Of a stretch of DNA of 19,506 nucleotides, positions 13,756 through 19,506 are shown one piece after another. Numbering within the stretch: position 1 is the first letter of the stretch; the number at the start of each line of letters is the position of its first letter. Origin of the DNA: Spirochaetaceae bacterium (lineage in GTDB: Bacteria > Spirochaetota > Spirochaetia > SZUA-6 > Fen-1364); assembly GCA_003154555.1 (NCBI GenBank), contig PMDT01000063.1, positions 271 to 19,776 of the forward strand, given 5' to 3'. The translations under genes were made by a program, and so were the position numbers. The notes under the pieces are model-generated. The model was given only the letters and a program-made list of their open reading frames with translations. It searched no databases and was not told the origin of the DNA.

Positions 13756-14625
13756 GTGAAGTCAGCGGTCGTTGCCGTCGTCGGACGGCCGTCGTCGGGT
13801 AAATCGACCCTCGTCAATGCCCTCTGCGGCGGCAAGGTCTCCATCGTCTCACCCGTGCCGCAGACCACCCGCAACAAGGTGCGGGGCATCCTCAACGCGC
13901 CCGCGGGTCAGCTCGTGTTCATTGACACCCCCGGTTTTCATCTCTCGGAAAAGAAGCTCAACCGCTACATGACGGATCTCGTCACCTCCGCGCTGGCGGA
14001 AGTCGACGTCGTGCTCTACGTGGTCGACGGCACGCGACCCGCCGGTGACGAGGAGCGGGCGTTGCAGGCCGCGCTGCGTGCGTCATCGTCGCCCCGCGTC
14101 GTCTGCGTGAACAAGTCCGACAGCGCGGACTGGGCCCCTGCGCTCGATGCCCTTGCCGCGGCCCTCCCCCCGTGTATCCCCCTCGTGGTATCGGCGCTGA
14201 AAGGCACGGGACTCGCGCAGCTCACGGCAGGGCTGTTCGCCCTTTCACCTGACGGCGATCAGATGTATCCCGAGGACTACTACACCGACCAGACGCCGGA
14301 GTTCCGCATCGCCGAGATTCTGCGGGAGAAGGCGATCCTGCAGACGCGCGACGAGGTGCCGCATGCGATCTATGTCCGGCTGGAAGACGTCGAGATGCAC
14401 GACGAGGGGGCGACGCTCTGGGCGCGCGGGTTCATCTGCGTGGAACGCGAATCGCAGCAGGGCATTCTCGTGGGCAGGGGCGGGGAGCGCATCAGGAGCA
14501 TCGTGGCGGACGCTCAGCGCGAGCTCGCCGCGATTTTTCCCTGGGACGTGAAGCTCGACATCCGCGTGAAGGTGGACCGCGACTGGCGCAAGAGGGATCC
14601 GCTTCTCAGGAAAATGATCCGCTGA
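13756..14625 (+). CDS. era: ribosome-assembly GTPase Era
   Basis: Era binds the 3' end of 16S rRNA with its KH domain and checks 30S maturation. The 289-aa protein has the G motifs in order: G1 GRPSSGKST (10-18), G2 Thr37/Thr38 in PQTTRNKVRG, G3 DTPG (57-60), G4 NKSD (119-122) and G5 SAL (146-148). The KH domain is C-terminal, with GRGG (240-243) and conserved flanks (GILVGRGGERIRSI). Length is close to the usual 295-300 aa. GTG 13756 is the first start after the HD-GYP stop and gives a normal Era N-terminus (MKSAVVAVVGRPSSGKST). Only a weak GGAT stands upstream, so translation may be coupled. Confidence 0.96.
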   Translation: MKSAVVAVVGRPSSGKSTLVNALCGGKVSIVSPVPQTTRNKVRGILNAPAGQLVFIDTPGFHLSEKKLNRYMTDLVTSALAEVDVVLYVVDGTRPAGDEERALQAALRASSSPRVVCVNKSDSADWAPALDALAAALPPCIPLVVSALKGTGLAQLTAGLFALSPDGDQMYPEDYYTDQTPEFRIAEILREKAILQTRDEVPHAIYVRLEDVEMHDEGATLWARGFICVERESQQGILVGRGGERIRSIVADAQRELAAIFPWDVKLDIRVKVDRDWRKRDPLLRKMIR

Positions 14626-14644
14626 AAACCGGTCGCGCACAAAT

Positions 14645-14686
14645 GCCACGGCCTGCCGTGGCCGGGGTCCGGTTGCCCCGACCCCG
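14645..14686. terminator. tandem hairpins between convergent era and the LamG lipoprotein gene
   Basis: GCCACGGC (14645-14652) pairs with GCCGTGGC (14655-14662), and next to it CGGGGTC (14663-14669) pairs with GACCCCG (14680-14686). They fill the short gap between two convergent stops (14625 and 14687). Neither has a U-tract on either strand, so this may be a weak bidirectional or Rho-assisted terminator. Confidence 0.5.
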
Positions 14687-16561
14687 TCATTTCACCTTTG
14701 TCGCCAGGATATCGTCGATGGCGATCGGTGTCGACGCATCCTGCGGGTTTTCGATGCCGATCACCAGGTTTGATCCCTGGATGCCGGGGGGTGGGACGGG
14801 AAGGGTCTTCTCTGCTCCGCCGCTTGAAACGGTGACCGACGCGGCCTGCGGGCCGATGCGGAAACGCAGGCCCGAAGAGTCGGCGGTGAGCGGGACGGTG
14901 AGCGCCGCCGCGCTGCTGCCTTCCCACGAAATGACGAGTGTGGCCGCGCGCGCGGAGTCGCGGCTCACGTCCGCGGACACCGACACCGCCGAATCACCGG
15001 TCGTGATGGGCGGCAGGACGAGGCGCGCTCCCGCGGGCAGGTCGAGCGTGCCCGCGGCGATCTGGCCCTTGCCGTTTGCAGTCCCGGCCGGCGTTCCCGT
15101 CAGCACAAAGCCGTCAGGAAGGTAGATGCCGTCGAAACCATCCGCGACAACGAGGCTGCTGCCGTTTGCAATCGCCTGTGCCCGCGCATAGAGACCGGGA
15201 TCAGTGGACGGCCGGCCCGCCGCGTCCTGGGAATAGACGCCGAACTCGTCGACGACACCTGCGAACCCGCCCTGCCCGCCGATGGTGAGGCTCCCGTCCT
15301 GTCCGACGGCGTACGCCGGCGCGTGGACAGTTGCGGTGCCCACCTGCGATCCATCGAGAAACCACTGCGCCGACAGTGTGTCAGCCTGCGGCACAACGCT
15401 CAGCGACAGGAGGTAGCGCTGCTTGGCCGCGAGAGCCGGCCCGGACCATGGGATGACGGTTGTCCCCCCGGCGCCGCTGAGGCGTGCCCGCGGCCCTCCG
15501 GTCTGGGGATCCATTTCCACGGTGAGGCCGAAGCCGCCGCCGGTTGCTGCCGCGTTCACGAGTGTATGCGCGGCTTGTGGGTCGTCCAGGGAAAGTCCGA
15601 GGCTGATTGTGAATGGCCGGAGCGTGCCGGCCTGCTGCGGGAGAGCGAGCCACGAGATCTGTATTCCCGAGCTGCCGTCCAGCCGGTAGCCGAACCTGTT
15701 CTCCAGCGTGACGACGGCAGGGGTGCCGACGGTTGTCGCCCTGGTTTTTCCTGCTCGTATCGAGCCTGCACCTGTGTCACCCAGGGAGGCCTGCAGGCGG
15801 AGGAGGGAAAGGTAAGAGGAATCGGGGCCCATGTCGCCCTGCGCCGATGCGGTGCTGGCGGAGACTACCACGTCGGTAGAGAGTGACAGCGACGAGGTGA
15901 AGGGGAAGTCTGCGCCGGTGGGGGGCGCGCTGGGGAAAAGCTCCAGGGTGATCGTGTAGACGCCGGAGTCCGACGGGACGACCCAGAGGATCTGGTCCAG
16001 CCCGTCGCCCACCATGCCGTGGGCAATCACCTTGCCTTTCCATGTCCATCGCAGGTAGGCATTGGATCCGTCGGGGGTCTCCAGCTCTGCTTTCAGCATC
16101 ACCGTTGCCTGGCTCGTGATCACCGGCGGGAAGCTCCGGATGCCCGTCACCCGATAGCCGTCCTTGGCGACGAAGAAGGAGGCTGATTTCTTCTGCACGA
16201 CCTCACCCGCCGAATACAGGACAAGGTCGAGCCGGTACAGGCCCGCGGCGAGATCAGCGGGAAGAAGGATTCCGCTCTGATCGTTGAGCGTGGCTCCCGT
16301 GCGCTGGTGCCAGACGCTCTGTCCAGTGGAGGAGGTGAGGGTGACTTCGATCTCCAGGCTGCCGGCCTTGGAAGTGTCCTGACTGGAGACGAGAAGAGGA
16401 AGCGATCTTCCCGCCGCAAATACCTGGCCGTCAGTGGCGGACGTGATCTGGATATCCGGAGAATCGCTCTTGACCGGCATGAAGAGGGACTGATCCCCGC
16501 ACGCGGCAAGGAATACACCAAGAATGAGGAGCGGAACTGTCCGCGCGAGCATGCGGGCCAT
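14687..16561 (-). CDS. large lipoprotein with Ig-like and LamG/concanavalin-like domains
   Basis: This 624-aa protein is exported and lipidated: the signal ends in the lipobox LAAC, with Cys21. After it come beta-rich, Ig-like segments (about 30-125 and 128-230), then a LamG or concanavalin-A-like domain (about 285-490, with the landmark DGSQVGTATVHA and a GFAGVVDEFGVYS strand pair). A second jelly-roll-like C-terminal region follows (about 500-620). LamG-type domains usually bind carbohydrate or serve as adhesive scaffolds; no catalytic residues are evident. ATG 16561 gives a normal lipoprotein signal but lacks a Shine-Dalgarno. A -10-like TATATT lies 7 nt upstream, so this gene may have its own leaderless promoter as well as read-through from the redox cluster. 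Confidence 0.82.
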   Translation of the reverse strand: MARMLARTVPLLILGVFLAACGDQSLFMPVKSDSPDIQITSATDGQVFAAGRSLPLLVSSQDTSKAGSLEIEVTLTSSTGQSVWHQRTGATLNDQSGILLPADLAAGLYRLDLVLYSAGEVVQKKSASFFVAKDGYRVTGIRSFPPVITSQATVMLKAELETPDGSNAYLRWTWKGKVIAHGMVGDGLDQILWVVPSDSGVYTITLELFPSAPPTGADFPFTSSLSLSTDVVVSASTASAQGDMGPDSSYLSLLRLQASLGDTGAGSIRAGKTRATTVGTPAVVTLENRFGYRLDGSSGIQISWLALPQQAGTLRPFTISLGLSLDDPQAAHTLVNAAATGGGFGLTVEMDPQTGGPRARLSGAGGTTVIPWSGPALAAKQRYLLSLSVVPQADTLSAQWFLDGSQVGTATVHAPAYAVGQDGSLTIGGQGGFAGVVDEFGVYSQDAAGRPSTDPGLYARAQAIANGSSLVVADGFDGIYLPDGFVLTGTPAGTANGKGQIAAGTLDLPAGARLVLPPITTGDSAVSVSADVSRDSARAATLVISWEGSSAAALTVPLTADSSGLRFRIGPQAASVTVSSGGAEKTLPVPPPGIQGSNLVIGIENPQDASTPIAIDDILATKVK

Positions 16562-16568
16562 CAGGTCA

Positions 16569-16596
16569 AATATATCACCATGGGGGGGGAAATCAA
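16569..16596 (-). promoter_or_regulatory. possible internal promoter of the LamG lipoprotein gene
   Basis: Minus-strand TTGATT (16596-16591, 4/6 match), a 16-nt spacer and TATATT (16574-16569, 5/6 match). The -10 box ends 7 nt before ATG 16561, which would place the transcription start at or beside the start codon. Confidence 0.4.
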
Positions 16597-16913
16597 GAAG
16601 CGTCGGGCAAGCGCAGATGGAGGATTTCGATAAGGACATCACCGCGCGTGTAGGTCTGGCAGGCGAGTCGGATATCTGCGCCCGATGGCTCGCCCTCTTC
16701 TGCAAGGGAGCGCAGCCTCTTTATCTCGAGCTCCCTCCGCGGGCTCAGAAACTCCCCGCCCGCATGCACCCGGATCAGGTCGCGGCCGCAGGAGGCCCTG
16801 CCCCCGCAGAGCGTCTGGATCGGAAAGCGGTTGCGCAGCAGGGCGTTGAGCAGGGACGTCGTGAGGTTCACGTCGAATGATTCGGGCCTGCCGACGATGC
16901 GGATCACGGACAC
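16593..16913 (-). CDS. 2Fe-2S ferredoxin-like protein with one cysteine ligand replaced by Asp
   Basis: This is a 106-aa plant/adrenodoxin-type ferredoxin domain. The fold landmarks are clear: an N-terminal beta-grasp strand (MSVIRIVGRP), the helix SLLNALLRNRF (20-30), the cluster loop LCGGRASCGRD (35-45) and the distal RLACQTYTRGDV (82-93). The usual C-x5-C-x2-C...C pattern is present as Cys36, Cys42 and Cys85, but the third position is Asp45, so the cluster would have three Cys and one Asp ligand or be lost. Asp ligation occurs in other iron-sulfur proteins and usually lowers redox potential or stability. It starts at GTG 16913, 4 nt after the stop of the P460-like gene. As a cytoplasmic protein in a cluster of periplasmic haem-type proteins, it may carry electrons or sense redox state. 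Confidence 0.82.
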   Translation of the reverse strand: MSVIRIVGRPESFDVNLTTSLLNALLRNRFPIQTLCGGRASCGRDLIRVHAGGEFLSPRRELEIKRLRSLAEEGEPSGADIRLACQTYTRGDVLIEILHLRLPDAS

Positions 16914-16917
16914 GCGG

Positions 16918-17451
16918 CTACCCGCCGTCGGCGTGCGCGGTGTACGGCAGGTAGACGTAGTCGCGGAAATCTCCGGCGGGATTCTTGTCACCGAACGGGT
17001 TGGGCCCGTTCGCGTAGCTGTGGCAGTCCACACAATAAGGGGCATCGATCACCGATTCGATTCCGCTCGCCGTGTCCCGCACCACCCAGATCCACCCGCC
17101 GCGCGCCCGAGGGTCCCCCGGCTTCTTGATCATCGCGGAGAGCTTGCTCGGCGTCTCACCTTTTCCGGGGGGCGCCGAGCCCTGGTAGCCTGCCTTCAGG
17201 ATGATCGAGCCGTCGGAATATTTCCAGGTGACGCTCCGATTGGCCACGACGGGCTTCACCGTTTCACCCACGGGGTTGATGAAGGCGATCCGGAAGCGCT
17301 CCTCGTGCCCCGGCACTGCCCCTTCAACGGGTACCGCGTTCAAGCGCTCCCACGACGGCCAGTCGGCGGGAATGAGGGCGCGCGAGCAGCCCATGAGCCC
17401 GATCGCGAAGGCGGCGACAGCAAGCGCCCTGGAGAGCAATGTCGTTTTCAT
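16918..17451 (-). CDS. cytochrome P460-like haem lipoprotein
   Basis: This 177-aa protein has a lipoprotein signal ending in GLMGC (Cys22). The body has the cytochrome P460-like layout: WKYSDGSIILKAGYQ (76-90), AMIKKPGDP (106-114), GGWIWVVRDTASG (118-130) and the c-type haem motif CVDCH (140-144), followed by FGDKNPAGDFRDYVYLPY (153-170). P460 and cytochrome c'-beta family proteins bind haem covalently and act on hydroxylamine or bind NO and CO; which applies here is not decidable by eye. A Lys-haem cross-link, typical of true P460, could involve a lysine near 86 or 109-110. Its ATG overlaps the cyclase stop as ATGA, so production is coupled to the cyclase. It is expected to be lipid-anchored facing the periplasm. 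Confidence 0.82.
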   Translation of the reverse strand: MKTTLLSRALAVAAFAIGLMGCSRALIPADWPSWERLNAVPVEGAVPGHEERFRIAFINPVGETVKPVVANRSVTWKYSDGSIILKAGYQGSAPPGKGETPSKLSAMIKKPGDPRARGGWIWVVRDTASGIESVIDAPYCVDCHSYANGPNPFGDKNPAGDFRDYVYLPYTAHADGG

Positions 17452-18884
17452 TGTCCCATCCCCGTCAGCACGCGGACGCGCAACGGCGCGCGCTTGCCTT
17501 TGACCCGCAGGGCATACGGGCCGCGGACTGTCGCGCGGGCGCGCACGGCGCCCCATACCCCTTCGGACAGCAGGATCATGCCGGGGGCAGCGGCCCCGCA
17601 CAGTCGTGACGCCGTGTTCACCTTGTCGCCGATCACGGTGAAATCCGCCCGCTTCTCCGACCCGATCATGCCGAGCACGACGTCTCCCGAGTCGATGCCG
17701 ATGCCCACCGCGAGCCCTCCGTAGACGGCGTCCCTGTTGCGCGTGAGCTCTTCCTGGATGGCAAGCGCCGCGCGGCAGGCGGCAAGGTCCCTGGTGTCGC
17801 CCGTGAAAATAGCCACGACCTCATCCGCGACGTACTTGTCCACGTCCCCCCCGTGGGCCTGGATGATGTCCGTCTGCGCGTTGAGGATGCGGTTGAGAGA
17901 CCGCACGACCTCCTCCGGCTGGCGCGTTTCCGAAAACGCGGTGAAGCCGCGCACGTCACTGAAGAGCATCGTTGCCGCCTGCCGGACTCCCTCCTTGCTT
18001 CCCCGGATCGAGCGGATGGTGGAGGCGGACACGAACTTCGAGAGCTGAAAGCGCTCGAACAGGCCGTCCACCATCTGGTTGACGGTCCGCCCCAGGTCTC
18101 CGATTTCATCGTTTGTGCGGGTGTCGACCTTTCGGTCGAACACACCACCGGCGACCGCGGAGCAGACTTCTCCGATGCGCTGGACCGGCAGGATCACCGT
18201 GCGCCGCAGGAACTGGGTGAGCAGGAGGGGAAGCACCGTGCCGAGCAGGAGGAAAATGGCCCCGGCGAGGATCGCCGAGTCGCGCGGCTGGCGGAGAAGC
18301 GTCGTGATATCGGCGGTGATCTCCACGACGCCCCGCACCGAATGGTCGGCGCCGTGACAGACGGAGCAGGGCGGGTTGTTCGGCAGGGGCGTATCGAGGG
18401 TGCGGGTGATGCGCCCCTTGTCCCTCTCCTGGAACACCGTGACCACCTGTTTCTGCACCGCCTCCCAGAAGTTCGTCTCGTCGGGTCCCACCTTGTCCGG
18501 GGCGGGGGTGGGCTCGGGCCGCAGGGCGAAGATTTTTCCTCCCCGCGGCGCGTTGTTGGCGTTCACCCTGCGCAGGGTGTCGTTGTCGACAAATGCCTCG
18601 ACGCCCATGCGCCGATAGAGGCTGATCGAGGTGTAGAGACCCGCATTCTGCTGCATGTCGGCGAGGAACAGGCGGGCGACGGGGGCTTCGCCGGGAAGCA
18701 TAAGGTTCTTGATCGAAAAATAGATGATCTGGGCCTGCCGGCCCAGCGCGTCGTCGGTTGAATTGATGGCCGCGGTGTACTGGCGCACGGCGAGAACGGA
18801 GATGCCCGCCCCGATGCCCACGACGAGACTCACGATGATGATGAGATCGACCTTCACCGCAATGGGGAACGATCGCCTCGCCAT
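17448..18884 (-). CDS. transmembrane class III adenylate cyclase with periplasmic CxxCH haem motif
   Basis: Makes cAMP from ATP. Layout of the 478 aa: TM1 (about 13-35), a periplasmic domain (36-203), TM2 (about 204-226), HAMP (about 227-282) and a cyclase catalytic domain (about 300-470). The six catalytic positions are intact: metal ligands Asp310 (FSDVRGF) and Asp354, Lys350, Thr416 (FTVIGD), Asn423 and Arg427. Thr in place of Asp at the adenine-selecting position is the class IIIb signature, a subclass known to include bicarbonate-responsive enzymes. The periplasmic domain carries CSVCH (173-177), a c-type haem attachment motif close to the second membrane helix, and looks like the Tll0287-like haem sensor domains. 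The predicted input is therefore periplasmic redox state or a gas ligand. It lies 6 nt after the DOMON gene and overlaps the P460-like gene. Confidence 0.92.
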   Translation of the reverse strand: MARRSFPIAVKVDLIIIVSLVVGIGAGISVLAVRQYTAAINSTDDALGRQAQIIYFSIKNLMLPGEAPVARLFLADMQQNAGLYTSISLYRRMGVEAFVDNDTLRRVNANNAPRGGKIFALRPEPTPAPDKVGPDETNFWEAVQKQVVTVFQERDKGRITRTLDTPLPNNPPCSVCHGADHSVRGVVEITADITTLLRQPRDSAILAGAIFLLLGTVLPLLLTQFLRRTVILPVQRIGEVCSAVAGGVFDRKVDTRTNDEIGDLGRTVNQMVDGLFERFQLSKFVSASTIRSIRGSKEGVRQAATMLFSDVRGFTAFSETRQPEEVVRSLNRILNAQTDIIQAHGGDVDKYVADEVVAIFTGDTRDLAACRAALAIQEELTRNRDAVYGGLAVGIGIDSGDVVLGMIGSEKRADFTVIGDKVNTASRLCGAAAPGMILLSEGVWGAVRARATVRGPYALRVKGKRAPLRVRVLTGMGQ

Positions 18885-18890
18885 GGGTTG

Positions 18891-19436
18891 CTACTGCGCG
18901 ATGCCGATCGTCAGGCCGGCTTTGGCCTTGTGCATCGAAACGAACGAGTCAGCCCCGCCCATGGCAACGACCAAGTCGAGCGTCTTCTGCCCCTTCGCGA
19001 TGAAGCTCGATGCGGGGAGCGCCAGCTCCATCGATGTGCGACCGTTGGATTCCGAAAGGGAGTATTGCTGCGGGGAGTTGGTGTCCATGTCGGCATGACG
19101 GTGGCCTGTTCCCTGCTGCACTTTGAGCTGGTCCTTGTCGGGCCCGACGAAGCCAATGTACATCACTGCCCCGTCCATGCGCGTGGAGCCCAGGCCCACG
19201 GCGACCCAGCCCGTGGTGGGAGCGCTCAAAGCAACGAAGAGCGTGTCGGCCGAAAGGCTCAGCCCGAGCTGCATGCCGGCGGCGTCGACCGCGAGCGTGT
19301 ATTCCTTTGCGCCGATGACCCCATCCACCTTGGGCAACGCGGACGTCAGGCGGAGGGTTCCACTGTTCTGGCCGACCGCCACGGCCGCCGAAACGACAAA
19401 CAGGACCGCCGCGCAGAAAGTTGTTCTTGCATTCAT
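18891..19436 (-). CDS. secreted DOMON-domain protein (probable haem b or sugar binding)
   Basis: This 181-aa protein has a signal peptide (MNARTTFCAAVLFVVSAAVA, cleavage near VGQ) and one DOMON domain over most of the mature chain: VDGVIGAKEYT (38-48), MQLGLSLSADTLFVALSAP (55-73), GWVAVGLGS (77-85), DGAVMYIGFVGPD (88-100) and GHRHADMD (111-118). DOMON domains form a beta-sandwich that binds haem b (Met/His ligation in cellobiose dehydrogenase) or sugars. Met55 and His112/His114 are plausible haem ligands here, which is inference. GGAGGG lies about 8 nt before ATG 19436. It is the first gene of the cyclase cluster and could supply the periplasmic redox partner or ligand-binding component. Confidence 0.85.
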   Translation of the reverse strand: MNARTTFCAAVLFVVSAAVAVGQNSGTLRLTSALPKVDGVIGAKEYTLAVDAAGMQLGLSLSADTLFVALSAPTTGWVAVGLGSTRMDGAVMYIGFVGPDKDQLKVQQGTGHRHADMDTNSPQQYSLSESNGRTSMELALPASSFIAKGQKTLDLVVAMGGADSFVSMHKAKAGLTIGIAQ

Positions 19437-19474
19437 TTCCAGATCCCTCCGTCGATTGGTGGTGCGAGGTCTCA

Positions 19475-19504
19475 AGCATAGGGGCAAACCGCCACGCGGC
19501 GCAA
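19475..19504 (-). promoter_or_regulatory. weak candidate promoter for the cyclase cluster
   Basis: Minus-strand TTGCGC (19504-19499, 3/6 match), an 18-nt spacer and TATGCT (19480-19475, 4/6 match), about 38 nt before ATG 19436. The match is poor and the region is cut by the window edge, so the true promoter may lie elsewhere or need an activator. Confidence 0.25.
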
Positions 19505-19506
19505 GG

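Noticed and set aside
1..19506. CRISPR arrays, tRNA or rRNA genes, prophage or complete insertion sequences
   Set aside because: No spaced repeat arrays, cloverleaf-like sequences, transposase or phage protein motifs were seen on either strand; the only repeat structure is the short element at 9321-9437.

Overview
The window is GC-rich bacterial chromosome from a Gram-negative-type (diderm) organism: it encodes an OmpA-type envelope protein, lipoprotein signals and periplasmic haem-type domains. My best guess is a member of the Spirochaetota, judged from the style of the OmpA-like protein, the degenerate helicase with a DbpA-type RNA-binding domain and the class III cyclase. That is recollection, not a search result. 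There are no phage, CRISPR, tRNA or rRNA genes, and coding density is high with many 4-nt overlaps.

Layout. 1-885 (-) is the N-terminal part of an OmpA-family protein cut by the window edge, with a possible 14-codon leader ORF in front. 978-3289 (+) holds a degenerate DEAD-box-like protein with an RNA-binding domain, translationally coupled to trmB. 3272-4504 (-) is an unknown membrane protein. 4552-5688 (+) is a metallo-beta-lactamase-fold hydrolase with a histone-H1-like basic tail. 5634-6463 (-) holds a DksA/TraR-type regulator and a small unknown protein. 6654-6872 (+) is infA, with a TTG start. 6875-10970 (-) holds clpP, purC, a secreted endonuclease/exonuclease/phosphatase-family protein and argJ, with a 15-bp inverted-repeat element between purC and the phosphatase-family gene. 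Upstream of clpP lies a compact promoter, structured RNA and intrinsic terminator unit (about 11026-11152, -). 11182-14625 (+) holds a possible small ORF, mtnP, an HD-GYP protein and era.

14687-19436 (-) is the most distinctive region. It runs, in transcription order, secreted DOMON protein, transmembrane adenylate cyclase with a periplasmic CxxCH motif, cytochrome P460-like lipoprotein with CxxCH, an atypical 2Fe-2S ferredoxin with Asp in place of one Cys, then a large LamG-like lipoprotein. I read the first four as a candidate redox or haem-sensing module coupled to cAMP production. This is inference from gene order and motifs.

Several ATG starts without a visible Shine-Dalgarno (helicase-like gene, clpP, LamG lipoprotein) sit only 7-12 nt after a good -10 box, which suggests leaderless mRNAs.
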